From Bradysia coprophila (taxonomy: Eukaryota; Arthropoda; Insecta; Diptera; Sciaridae): a DNA stretch of 64,000 nt. Each line of letters begins with the position of its first letter. The first letter of the stretch is position 1. This document shows positions 52,901-63,699 of this stretch, in pieces. The DNA lies in contig NW_023503374.1 in the NCBI RefSeq assembly GCF_014529535.1, positions 8,487,685 through 8,551,684 of the forward strand, given 5' to 3'. Made by a program: the position numbers and the translations under genes. Below the pieces are notes generated by a model. It did not search any database. It was not told the origin of the DNA and saw only the letters and a program-made list of their open reading frames with translations.

Positions 52901-54400
52901 ATCGTTAAAATTTACAACTCGTTCTCAACTCCATGACAATTTCGTTTTGTTCCATTGTTCTTTGTTATGCTTTGATTTTTATTTACAAACCCAGTTGTAA
53001 TGCAAAAGTTTATCAAAAAAAAAAGTTTTGGACGCCCGATAGGAACGGGTTTTATATGTCTATTGTGACACGACTAAAAGTATCGATGCAAAATTCTGCT
53101 ATAATATGACAACTAAACTAACAAACTTCGTTGATTTGTGGATGCGAAAATTTCCTTCAAATATTTTCCGAAAAAGCGGAGCTTATTTTACATTCGTTTG
53201 ACTTTTCTTGAACAGTTCTATAAACCGATTCACAATTTTCATTAAATAATGATGTAAAATAATGATGCAAGCTCATAAAGATCAGCGAAAAAGGTTGTAT
53301 TTAGTTCCAAGTATTAAATGAAGTAAAGGCTCATTTAGAATTAATGAGAAAAAAAAAGTTTTATGAAAATCGGTTCACTGGAAGATCCGTTTATGGTGTA
53401 GTTTTTTGCTTGAAGCATCTCAGCGAACTAGTGGAGCCCTCTTTTTGTCAAACATTTCTTCCCAAAAATCGAAAAGTTCGACGTTCTATAAAAATATCAT
53501 GTTTTTGAATTCAAAATCTTAGAACAACTGCGTCACAAATTCCGCTACCTGTTCATTCATGATCTCGAAAAGTATGTACCAGAACAGAGAAATACACGAA
53601 ATACATGATACCTACTATCCCAAGGTATTACTGAGTCAGTATTGTTAAGGAGTCATTAACCATTTACAAACGGCTACCCATCGACAACGACGACTACAAT
53701 ATGGCAAACGAGATAATAGTAGATCACACCACTTTGGGTCGACCACTACTGATCGGTGCAAAGAAAAAGCCACTTTTCACTTTTATCCCTAGGTAAATTC
53801 ATGTGTGATAAGAAAATATCATGGCCCTACGTTAGTGAAGGGCCGTGACGCAAGTGAAGAACACTGAAAAACTTGACAAAATTTTTTTCCGCAGGACTGA
53901 GGAACATATACACGAAGTTTTTGATTTTTCCCCCTTTGCTCCTACTGGGTTGGATTGGATTGGATTGGATGGGAAGGGGGTTAGCCCAACACCTAAGCCT
54001 CTAGAGGGCCTGTTGTGCTATTGCACAAGTCACTTGATCATATGAATTGTGATTTTTCATCATATCTCTCCGGACTCAGATAGTTCACAAATCGACCGTA
54101 TAAACGTCCCATACGTTGTGAATTCTCTAAGCCACGAGTGGTATGCGAAGACCACAACCATCACTAATGACTCATGCATTTTCCCAATGAGCGACTAGTC
54201 GATCATAGATGGCGCTTATCCTACAGTCTGTTGTATATTGTGAATTGTGTCATTGACACTATGTCAATATGGCGTGATTGTTGCGAAGAAATCGAATATT
54301 GGATTTCTTTGAAATTTGCGACTTTGTTACGGTCGTACAGCCATTAGATAACTAATAGCGAGTGCTTAATCACCAAGTGATTAGAATAAAACCAGGCAAG
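49978..54400. other. Gene-poor intergenic stretch downstream of RPB1
   Basis: No gene recognised. A hairpin of 33-bp arms lies at 50754-50853 (TCGAGTATGACCCACTGATG and complement). A solo MITE end is at 50660-50681. A short TA tract is at 52200-52217 and a GGATT microsatellite at about 53948-53972. Open frames here look random. Confidence 0.55.
50754..50853. repeat. Hairpin repeat
   Basis: Perfect inverted arms of about 33 bp begin TCGAGTATGACCCACTGATG and end in the complement, separated by about 33 bp. Confidence 0.8.
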
Positions 54401-54406
54401 CATTTT

Positions 54407-54475
54407 TGCACCGGGAGTCGAACCCGGGACCTCTTGGGTATGAGTCCTATGCTCTACCGATTGAGCTACCTGGAC
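54407..54475 (-). repeat. tRNA-like sequence, copy 2 of a tRNA-derived repeat
   Basis: On the minus strand it has a 7-nt 5' arm GTCCAGG, D arm (GCTC...GAGC), a region with CTCATAC at the anticodon loop position, and a well-paired T arm (CCGGG TTCGACT CCCGG). The 5' and 3' acceptor arms do not pair and the anticodon stem is mismatched, so a working tRNA is unlikely. The first 51 bases equal those at 28897-28947. Confidence 0.65.
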
Positions 54476-54619
54476 ATTTTTATTCGTAATCTGGGCATCC
54501 ATATTGAAATTGATGAATTTTACCAACCTTTGTTACTCTGTTATAACGAAACTTTTGAATTTACCGGCTGATATTTTCAGGGTATGTTGAGGACGTAATT
54601 CTAAGAAACCAATTTGAAG

Positions 54620-55110
54620 GAATTTTCATAAAAGCTTATAATTTCGGAGCTATGAGCGTGTTAAGCTATTGAGCTATAGGAGCCATAACTCAGAAAATAT
54701 GGCAGATAGAAAGTTCGTTTAAAAAACAAATTTATAGAGTTTCAGATTTCAGTCGACACATGTTTCATGGTTTTCTTAAAAAGTCGTCTATTTGGGAGCT
54801 ATGACCGTTTTAAGTGCGAGCTATGTCAGCCATAAATCTGAAAATACGGCATATGGAAACCTCGTGTAAAAGACAAAGTTATAGAGTTTTAGATTCTAGT
54901 CGATACGTGTTTCATGGTTTCACTAAAAAGTCGCTTATTTGGGAGTTATGAGCGTTTTAGTCGTAAGCTATTTGAACCATATCTCGGGAAATATTTCAGA
55001 TAGAAAGTTCGTTTAAAAGACAAATTTATAGAGATTTAGATTCTAGTCGACCGTAATTTATGTGATCTATATCTTGGCAAATACGCCAGTTCGGTTTAAA
55101 GGTAAAGTTA
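54620..55110. repeat. Degenerate tandem repeat of about 140 bp
   Basis: Three to four units share TTCGGAGCTATGAGCG-like starts, AGATAGAAAGTTCGTTTAAA and ATTCTAGTCGA words. A related single unit occurs at about 51760-51860. Confidence 0.65.
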
Positions 55111-55179
55111 TAGTTTTGGATTCGCTGATTTTATTGCGTTATACCAAATTCTCAAAAAAACTTCTTACCAAAGAACTGA

Positions 55180-55561
55180 TATCGCCCAAAACCACTTACA
55201 GTGGAGGTGTGACGTAAGTCCTGTTATCCACTAACAAAAGAACTGATATCGGTGTAGGGTACGGACCCCAGTATTCGGCATAGTTTAGAATATCGGCCAT
55301 CTATTGTTTAGAACAATGAAACCCAATGAAACCCATTGTTGTGGCCGATATTCTAAACTATGCCGAATACTGGGGTCCGTACCCTAGGTTTTTTGTTATA
55401 ATTTTTTTCCTAAAATTTATCTGGTTTCATCAGCTGCCATTGGTGACGCATATCTTTTTGCGTGTCGAATCTGTAAGCGTCACCGTCACCGATATCAGTT
55501 CTCTTGTTAATGGATAACAGGATTCGCGTCACACCTCCACTGTAAGTGGTTTTGGGCGATA
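55180..55561. mobile_element. Double palindrome: hairpin within inverted-repeat ends
   Basis: Outer arms 55180-55254 and 55487-55561 are inverted copies that start TATCGCCCAAAACCACTTAC and include GTGGAGGTGTGACG. Between them a second palindrome with perfect 43-bp arms (55257-55299 and 55342-55384, starting GGGTACGGACCCCAGTATTC) sits directly against the left outer arm. Confidence 0.85.
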
Positions 55562-55648
55562 ATATTTTCTCATCTGTTGTGCGGACAAGGTTGCGAACTT
55601 TACCTTCTAGCAGCGCCTGCACAATGGAGATTTTATGAATTGATTTTA

Positions 55649-55681
55649 AATAAGCCCCCAGTACTTCGTACGGGGCTAAAA
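55649..55681 (+). repeat. Solo END hairpin of family A
   Basis: Only the last 33 bp of the END module are present: TAAGCCCCCAGTACTTCGTA, then CGGGGCTAAAAA. No other family A sequence flanks it. Confidence 0.8.
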
Positions 55682-56239
55682 ATTTGCTGATCAGATGGAT
55701 TAATTGCTGGAAGAACTCTCTATCATACGTGCGGGTCTCCCGTTACTTCCATTTTTTTATTGTTATCAGAATTAATTCAAAAGTATGGCTTTCATATGCA
55801 TTCGTATCAGAGTCGTTGCATTATGAATAAAAAAAAACACTACAAGGCCGATGTGAATAACCCAATGCTTCCCTCTCACCGATTTACTAAAACTGGTCAT
55901 CGACCGTACGTAATTTTAAAACCAAATTTTAATCATTGGATGACTTAAAAACGTCTGAACCACAAAGCAAAGAGTTCATTTATTTCAGACATCGTGATAA
56001 GCACTTTCGAATGTTGTGTGTGTAATGCATAAAAAACAACATCTAAGCGGCTATTAGGTCCTGATAAAAATGGAAAAATTACGTAGTTTTTACTTCGTTT
56101 CGGTATAATGGTTTTGTGATAACGTCTTCAACCTCTGGATTGATATTACCATTCCCAAAAATTTCATTTCGAGTGGTTTATTCAAATAGAACAGTCATTG
56201 CAGTCATTTTAATATTGAATCAGTATAAAGCGAAAAAAA
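55682..56239. other. 5' flank of the glucosamine-6-phosphate deaminase gene
   Basis: AT-rich stretch directly upstream of the GNPDA start codon. It should contain the promoter, but no core element could be fixed. Nothing else is recognised. Confidence 0.45.
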
Positions 56240-59200
56240 ATGAAGCTGGTCATATTGGACACTAGTGATGATGTCGCTGAATGGGCGGCTAGATATGTTG
56301 TGAAACGTATCCAAGATTTCCAAGCCGGAGAAGAGAAGTTCTTTATTGTAACATTTCGCATTTGTACATTTGAACTGAGCAAAATAAATTTATTTTCAGA
56401 TATTTTGTTCTCGGTCTTCCCACCGGTAATTTCAATTTAACCATTCGAACCACTAGCATATTTAATATGGCAATGTCGTATTCCAGGTTCAACACCACTC
56501 GGAATGTATCGAAAATTAATTGAGTATCACAAAATTGGGAAAGTTTCCTTCAAATACGTGAAAACATTCAACATGGACGAGTATGTTGGTTAGTGGCGGT
56601 CACACATTGTTTCATCCATAAATCGAAACAGTAAACAATATTTCGCATACACATTACAGGTCTTCCCAGAAGTCACGACCAAAGTTATTATAATTTTATG
56701 TGGGAAAACTTTTTCAAACATATCGACATTCTACCAGAAAATGTCCACATACTCGATGGTAACGCCCCCGATTTATCGGCTGAATGTGAAGCGTATGAAA
56801 ATAAAATTAAAGCTGTGGGTGGAATTCAATTGTTCGTTGGAGGTGAAAAAAGTACAATTTATGAATAATTATGGAAAGTAAATAAACTTGTAATCCCTAT
56901 AGGTATTGGCCCGGTATGTACACGTAAAATATGTCATAAACTGAAGCACACATAAATAAAGTGGAAATCTACATTTTATACACATTTTTAGGATGGACAT
57001 ATAGCCTTCAATGAACCGGGTTCGTCATTATTATCTCGAACGAGAGTTAAAACCTTAGCTCAAGATACATTGGAGGCAAATGCCCGATTTTTCGGCAACG
57101 ACATAAACAAAGTACCCAGAGAAGCGCTCACAGTTGGAGGTAGGCTAGCAATTAATTACTTTCCATCATTTTTCCCACAGATGAGTACTTTTCCATTGTC
57201 GTCCAGACACTTATGTCTAGACGGGTACAATAGTCTACTTTGTCAGCGACAGCTCAGACACATCTAATTTTAGCACAATAAGTCTTTCTGTAGCATTCGT
57301 GGGACTCAGTAACCCCTTATTTCAGAGTTGGGTCGAATAGTCCGTACAATTATGTGGCTGTTTAATCTGCACGGAAAATTCTTGGATTTCGTTAAAGGCT
57401 GTGTAACTTATAATGTGGCTGCAGTTCTTGTAATATAGCTGCAAGACTTATAAAAATATAGCTACTGAACGCATATCCTATTAATGTTGGTTATTTACCT
57501 GCAATGTGAGTTACACAACTATATTATAGATTACAGAGCTACATTATGCATCGACAACACATGTTATAGCTAGGATTTGCATATTGTGGCTGTGTACTCT
57601 ATATCATAGCTGTGTAACGCATATTTGACGTATGAAAAATATAGCTGTGTGCTCCATATCAGAAAATGTATGGGACCCGGACCATGCATTCAAGTTGTGA
57701 TTCGTACTGACGCTTGGTCGGACTCAATGTTAACAGATAAAGAAATATAGAAATACCTCTTCAATAGTCAAAATCCGTGGAAACACAGACGAATGAAAGT
57801 ATATATCCGTATATATCAGAAATTTCAATACATTAGAAACGAATTAAGCCAAGTAACTGCTCCCAAATGTCAAACTAGGCATTTCACAGAAAACAATTGA
57901 ATGGGCGATTCTTCACGCAGGCAGTCTCAATTCACTTTCTTTCAGAACCTGAAACAATGCTCCAATGACAACTCATGAGTTGTAAAAATGCTGAATATGA
58001 AAACTACAGACTTGAATTAGGCTATGTGCCGTATAATATAGCTGCAGAATTTATATTGCGGCAACAACGCTTCGAAAGAAGAACGTGTTAAAGCACAAGC
58101 AAAATTAGCACAACAGCAGCATAGGTGACGGTCGGATTCTCAGGTTAAGCATCAATGGGCGCGGTTAGTACTTGGATGGGTGACCGCAAAATTCATGAAA
58201 GTTTAGAAAAAAAATTTATTTCTCGAGATAGATTTGAAACGCGTCTCACAGCTATAATATAAGTTACACAGCTATTTTAACTACAGTCTTCGCAATATGC
58301 ATTACACAGCTATATGCCAAAAAATGGGGGTGCTAAGTCCACTAATAGATCTCACACGCATATTGGGATTTTCCGTGTGTTTAACCTTTTAGAAACGGCA
58401 GACGTATCGATGTACAATCATTGAATCTATTCGTCTTTTGTTTTGAATGTCACGTAATCTTTGTCTTTGGTACCTGGCTGTACGTTACATTTTTAACGTT
58501 GTGGTTCTTGCAACGGATCATCAAAGTACCAAATGAGTCAGTGTAATGTGTTGTAGTGTGCTCGTGGACATGTAATTTGAAATGAAAAATTGGTGCACGG
58601 GTGGGAGACGAACCCACAATCTTCACCTTACCGTGGTGATGCTCTTACCACTTGAGCAAGAACCGCAACGTTAAAAATGTAACGTACAGCCAGGTACCAA
58701 TGACAAAGACACGTAACGAAATCTTGTACTTTCTTAGTTCTACTGGTTGCTAGGAATCTCGCGCCGTATGGGCGCGAGATTACTACATTTATATGGTGAA
58801 AAAAGGAATCTCGCGCCGCACGAAATCCCTACTCTAGAGTGGTAATTTCGCGCCCATACATTTTTTTGATCTGCAGTACTTTTGAACATGTGTTGTTGGA
58901 AGTCAGCGCGAACTATAAAATTCTGCGCGAATTATGGAATTCGGCGCGAATTCCATTTATGATGGTTTTAGGCAAATTAAAAAATTGGAAGTGCGTGCGA
59001 ACTCCATTTAAAGCATTTTTGAAAAAACTGAAAGTTGGAAATGGATGCGAACTCGATTTAGAGCAGTTTTGGAAAAACTGAAAGTTGGAAATGGGTGCGA
59101 ACTCGATTTAGAGCAGTTTTGGAAAAACTGAAAGTTGGAAATGGGTGCGAACTCGATTTAGAGCATTTTCAAAGGAACTGAAAGTTGGAAATAAATTGCC

Positions 59201-61901
59201 TCAGTCTTTGTTAACATTTCGTAAAAGGAAAATTACCTCAGTCTTTGTTAACATTTCGTAAAAGGAAAATTGCCTCAGTCTTTCTTAACAGTTCGTAAAA
59301 GGAAAATTTCCTCAGTCTTTGTGAAGATTTCGTAAAAGGAAAATTCACTCAGTCTTTGTTAACATTTCGTTAAAGAATAATTATCTCATTCTTTGTTAAC
59401 ATTTCGTAAAAAGAAAATTCAATCAGTATTTGTTAACATTTCCAAAAATGCTCTAAACCGAGTTCGCACCCATTTCTAACTTTCAGTTTTTCCAAAAATG
59501 CTCTAAATCAAGTTCGCACCCATTTCTAACTTTCAGTTTTTCCAAAAATGCTCTAAATCAAGTTCGCACCCATTTCCACCTTTCAGTTTTTCCAAAAATG
59601 CTCTAAATCAAGTTCGCACCCACTTCCAACTTTCAGTTTTTCCAAAAATGCTCTAAATCAAGTTCGCACCCATTTCCAACTTTCATTTTTTCCAAAAATG
59701 CTCTAAATCGAGTTCGCACCCATTTCCAACTTTCAGTTTTTCCAAAAATGCTCTAAATCGAGTTCGCACCCATTTCCAACTTTCAGTCTTTCGAAAAATG
59801 CTCTAAATCGAGCTCGCACCCATTTCCAACTTTCGGTTTTCCAAAAACGCTTTAAATCGGGTTCGCACCCATTTCCAACTTTCACTTCCTTTGAAAATGC
59901 TCTAAATCGAGTTCGCACCCATTTCCAACTTTCAGTTCATTGTAAAATGTTCTAAATCGAGTTCGCACCCATTCCCAACTTTTCAAATCAAATTCGGCCC
60001 GAATTCCATAATTCGCGCTGACTTTTAACCCACGGTGGGGCTGAACGAACTTTAAATAAACATCTCGGTTCTTTTCATAGCTGAGTTAGGGGAGGCGTGT
60101 ACTATCCAACGGCACATGTTGCGGGCGCAACCGCTGAGCCGTTTCTGAGAACTAGGAATATCGTCGCCTGGTTCCGCGGAAGTTGCTGGACCAGTGTTTG
60201 AAACTGGAATCAGTAGAGGGACAAATTCTAAGAACAACCATGTAAAAATTATTGCTCTCGATCATTTGGTCGCAGAGCAATAGAAGCTGAAAGTCGAAAA
60301 TTCCACCTCTTCAAGGGGTGATGCCTCCTCGACGAAGTTCTCGATCCAGCATTTTAATAGCATTTCTAGACAAAGTTAATGTGCTCTTTCGAATGGCAAT
60401 AATTTTTTTTAAAGTGGTCTCTTTTGGTACATTTTCAGAAAAGTCAATTTTTTGCAACCCTCGGTGAACTAGCCAAATATTTCAACACGACATACCTTGT
60501 ACCAGTTAGGAACGTCTAAGCTTTCCAATGATACCAAATATGTCATGTATGATTGTCAGCAAGAACTGTTTATGATAAAGATTTTGCAACGAGGTCGGGC
60601 TACTAGCAAATTTAGGGTCATTGAAAACGAAATTTCTATTTTTATGTTTATTATGGCAAAATAAGCAGATATTAAACAATGGATAACTCACGTTAGTCGA
60701 TGAGACATTACTCAAAGCCATTGTGTTGTAATATTTGTAAATTTCGTTTTCAATGACCCTAAATTTGCTAGTAGTCCGACCTCGATGCAAAATCTTTATC
60801 ATAAACAGTTCTTGCTGAGAATCTTACATGGCATATTTGGTATCATTGGAAAGCTTAGACTTCAGGCTTAATGTTACAAGGTATGTCGTGTTGAAATATT
60901 CCAACCGGCAAGGTATGGGAATAGCCAAAGTTCACCGAGGGTTGCAAAAAAGTGACTTTTCTGAAAATGTACCAAAAGAGACCACTTTCAAAAAAAAATT
61001 ATTGCCATTCGAAAGAGCACATTAACTTTGTCTAGAAACGCTATTAAAGTGCTGGATCGAGAACTTCGTCGAGGAGGCATCACTCCTTGAAGAGGTGGAA
61101 TTTTCGACTTTCAGCTTCTATTGCTCTGCGACCAAATGACCGAGAGCAATAATTTTTACAAGGTTGTTCTTAGAATTTGTCTCTCTACCGATTCCTAGCA
61201 ACCCGTCAAGTACTTTCCACAAACTACAAACTTTATCTGTGGGATAAATGATGGACGTAGACAGTGCTTCATTTAGGAAGTTTAATTTCAAACTTAACCG
61301 AAAATGTAACTTTAATTTGTCGTATCAAGTGGGAACTGTAATGGATGCTCAAGAGGTTATTATACACCCAATGATGTTGCTTACAATGTGAAAGCATTTA
61401 AAATGTACTTGTATCTAGGTCATGGTACTCATTACCGGTGCTCATAAGTCGTTTGCATTGTACAAAGCTCTTGAGGAAGGTGTTAATCATATGTGGACAG
61501 TGAGTGCATTTCAACAGCATCCCAACACGTTGATGGTATGTAACGAGGACGCCACATTAGAATTGAAAGTGAAGACCGTTAAATACTTCAAGGTTTGTGG
61601 CAGAGGTTGTTAGATAATGTTTTAACGCTTGTTTGGTGGCTTTTGGTTTCTAATTTCTATGTGAGATTCAGTTTCAATTAATGAAAGGAAATAAGAAAAT
61701 AAATCATTGCATGAGAATCGATGTAGACGTTTTGTGTGTATTGTTTAGTCACTTTGAAATGAGTTAAATCATCAATCATATTCCAATGAAAACTTGTATG
61801 GTTTAAATCATTTTTGCATGTTTGAAGTCTTTACACAAAGTGAAATATATTTTTTTCAGGGTTTGATGGAAGTGCATTCCAAATTGATTCACTCACATTA
61901 G
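56240..61901 (+). CDS. Gnpda1: Glucosamine-6-phosphate deaminase (isomerase)
   Basis: Nine coding exons: 56240-56337, 56400-56425, 56487-56588, 56660-56842, 56903-56913, 56992-57139, 61330-61355, 61419-61592, 61860-61901. Phases agree and give 269 residues, close to the family length. Motifs stand at their known places: LGLPTG phosphate loop at 37-42, Asp72 in FNMDEYVG, and the active-site stretch [10 protein letters not shown] with Asp141, His143 and Glu148. The cytosolic enzyme converts glucosamine-6-phosphate to fructose-6-phosphate and ammonia, linking amino-sugar and chitin precursor pools to glycolysis. Three exons are tiny (26, 11 and 26 nt), and the first donor is weak (GTTCTT). The intron 57140-61329 is 4.2 kb and packed with repeats. 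The C-terminus is shorter than in vertebrates. Confidence 0.95.
57360..58378. mobile_element. Repeat with TGTGGCTGTGTAACTTAT words and CACGGAAAAT ends
   Basis: In the large GNPDA intron. Words such as ATATAGCTGTGTAAC and GTGGCTGTGTA recur in both orientations. Inverted ends CACGGAAAATTC (57379) and GGGATTTTCCGTG (58365) suggest a terminal-repeat element of about 1 kb. It contains the 5S-like segment. Confidence 0.55.
58124..58187 (+). repeat. 5S rRNA-like segment (internal promoter region)
   Basis: About 64 bases match the 3' half of eukaryotic 5S rRNA: GGTTAAGCATC, then GGGCGCGGTTAGTACTTGGA and TGGGTGACCGC. This spans the A box, intermediate element and C box of the pol III internal promoter. 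The 5' half and the 3' closing stem are missing, so it is a 5S-derived pseudogene or the head of a 5S-type SINE. Confidence 0.8.
58451..58717. repeat. Inverted repeat enclosing a tRNA-like sequence
   Basis: Arms of about 55-60 bp (58451-58510 and 58653-58717) share CACGTAA, GGTACCTGGCTGTACGTTAC and TTTTTAACGTTG, inverted. The right arm runs into the 5' end of a tRNA-like segment at 58591-58667 on the minus strand. Confidence 0.8.
58591..58667 (-). tRNA. tRNA-like sequence, anticodon position GGT, with genomic CCA; probably not functional
   Basis: Minus-strand fold: acceptor TGCGGTT with CCGTGCA (only four of seven pairs), D stem TGCTC/GAGCA, anticodon stem TCACC/GGTGA with 7-nt loop ACGGTAA (GGT at the anticodon place, threonine), and T stem GTGGG/CCCAC with loop TTCGTCT, then CCA. 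The three lower stems pair perfectly; the acceptor stem is weak and the T loop departs from TTCGANT. An encoded CCA is unusual for a eukaryotic tRNA gene and suggests a retrotransposed tRNA or SINE head. Confidence 0.45.
58750..58860. repeat. GCGCGAGATT palindromic patch
   Basis: GGAATCTCGCGCC occurs at 58753 and 58806, and its inverse GGCGCGAGATT and TTTCGCGCCC occur close by. A related GAATCTCGCGC occurs at about 63786. Confidence 0.6.
58890..60030. mobile_element. Fold-back minisatellite element, 49-50 bp units
   Basis: Left array 58960-59190 has units with ACTGAAAGTTGGAAATGGGT and GCGAACTCGATTTAGAGC. The right array 59440-59980 has the inverted unit about ten times. Between them (59195-59440) lies a different tandem, about 38-bp units with CCTCAGTCTTTGTTAACATT and CGTAAAAGGAAAATT. 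The outer edges GCGCGAATTATGGAATTC and GAATTCCATAATTCGCGC are also inverted. All lie in the GNPDA intron. Open frames through the array follow the repeat unit and are not genes. Confidence 0.88.
60207..61196. mobile_element. Large near-perfect palindrome in the GNPDA intron
   Basis: Arms of roughly 430-450 bp (60207-60640 and 60740-61196) are inverted copies with few differences. Both contain AGAACTTCGTCGAGGAGGCA or its complement, GCTCTTTCGAATGGCAATAA and AACGAAATTT at the inner edge; the loop is about 100 bp. The right end finishes near the microexon at 61330. No transposase frame is seen. Confidence 0.9.
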
Positions 61902-62794
61902 GTGGCTGTATGGCTATGACAACAACTGAAATTTTTCGTTTTTCGATTTTTTTTTGTGAAATTGTGTCCATCACTCCATCATCCGAAAATTAAATATTTT
62001 GTTTCATTCAAATCGAATTTTCGTAATTTATCTAAAAAATGAATGTTGGTGAAAACGCTGCTTTAAACATCCGTCTTCACAGTCGCCGACCTCTGACTTT
62101 TCTGATTTTTTGCTTGGGGCGTTAATTACCCAACAATATCCTTATTATTCCTCTTAATCAATCGTGCAATGTGCAAAACAATATACTTTTGATGACTTCG
62201 ATGCCGCTGACAATGTTGAATGATTTTCCAGAGAAAACTGCGGTGAATTTTAATTGTATTCATTAGCATTAATTGAAATGAATTTATCCTGGTGTGCCTT
62301 TTCGCTTCTACAAAGACAGAGAAGAGGCAAAAGGGATATATACATTTCCATGTTCGTTGTGAGCCATGTGATGGGCCAACATTGTGATCGAAATTTATTT
62401 TCGAATTTAAAATTGAAGGTCGTCGATGTGCTTGACGAAGCTTAAGTGATATATCTTTTTACAATTTTTGTGGTTGTGGAACAGGGTTTCGGGTGTTGTC
62501 GTGCTTTGTATTTTAGATTAATTTAGCAGAATGTTTTTGTAGAGGATCGATGCGAAATTCCTCTGATTGACTCCGTGATTACGTTTTTCTACTAGTAGAT
62601 TTTCGCAGGAATAATTCATTGTTATACATATATGCGAGTCGAAGAATGGGCACAAGTCACTTAACCGGTGGATTGAAATATGATTATCATTCCAAGCATA
62701 GCCTAGCGAATTCATAAATCGACTCTCGAATATTTACGTTACGATGACGTTCGTACACGAGAATTGCAGTACCTTTAAGTTTGTTACTTCTCTT
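61902..62794. other. 3' flank of GNPDA, no gene recognised
   Basis: The stretch after the GNPDA stop. No strong AATAAA is close by. Nothing else is recognised. Confidence 0.5.
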
Positions 62795-63695
62795 GTTTTA
62801 TATTTATTTATTTATTTATTTATTTATTTATTTGATCATTTTACAGGCCACGTGCCCAATTACAAGCGATCGTTTACATTATTACAAAAAAAAGACAAAT
62901 TAGAAAAAAATTAGAAAAAAAAATTAGAGAAAAAATAACAAAGCATATCGACTCGGGTTGGTAAGGTCAAGTGATGAAAATATCGTGTTGTGGTGGCGTT
63001 TGATTCGGTGTAGCGGTTCATTATCTGCATAGTTGGATGTAGGTGTCGGCAGATAGAATTTTGGCGGATTCCTCGTATAGCGGTTGGGTTGGTGAAATAT
63101 AATATCGGATGAGAGTGTCGTAGTAAGCCTTCCACTGGTCAGGTTGTACAGTAACATTTCATCCAGTTGAAGGCGTCGAGTCTCAAGTGAGTGCATCATA
63201 AGATGTTTCAGCATTGATTTGTAATCAGTTTTTGCCCAGTTGAATCTATAGAACAAAAGTCTTGTAAACTTTCTTTGAACTCTCTCAAGTAGGTCGATAT
63301 ATTTGGTGTAATAAGGGTTCCAAATAGAACTGCAGTATTCGAGTCGAGTGCGGACATATGTATCATACAGTTTAATTATACTTTTCGGGTTACTGAAGCT
63401 TCTCGTCGTTCGAAAAATGAATCCAATCATCTGGTAACACTTGCGGGTCACGTTAGAAATGTGATGGTAAAACTTTACCTTTTCGTCGAATTCCACACCA
63501 AGTTCCTTTTTAACGTTGACTCTGGTAGTACCTTCGCCATTAATTGAGTAATTGAAGTCAATTTTATCCGGCTTATAAGTAATCGTGAGCGTGTTGCATT
63601 TTTTCACATTCAGGTCAAATAGTCGCCGTTTACACCACTCCGTCAGTAAGTCCAGATCGGCTTGAAGATCCGTACAGTCACTTTCGCTTCGCTAA
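62795..63695 (-). mobile_element. 5'-truncated Jockey-type LINE, reverse-transcriptase C-terminus
   Basis: A minus-strand frame runs from about 63690 to the stop at 62924. Motifs: an LLTEWCKRR segment with LNVKKCNTL (thumb-proximal region of non-LTR reverse transcriptases), then VRTRLEYCSSIWNPYY and LLERVQRKFTRLLF, the usual C-terminal signature of Jockey/I-type ORF2 proteins. The catalytic palm is missing, so this is a dead 5'-truncated copy. The 3' end has a tail of ATTT/AAAT units (62801-62834), as expected after target-primed insertion. Confidence 0.85.
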
Positions 63696-63699
63696 CACC

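Noticed and set aside
59733-59918. 61-codon frame of repeated KVGNGCELD words
   Set aside because: It follows the 49-50 bp minisatellite unit and is not a gene.
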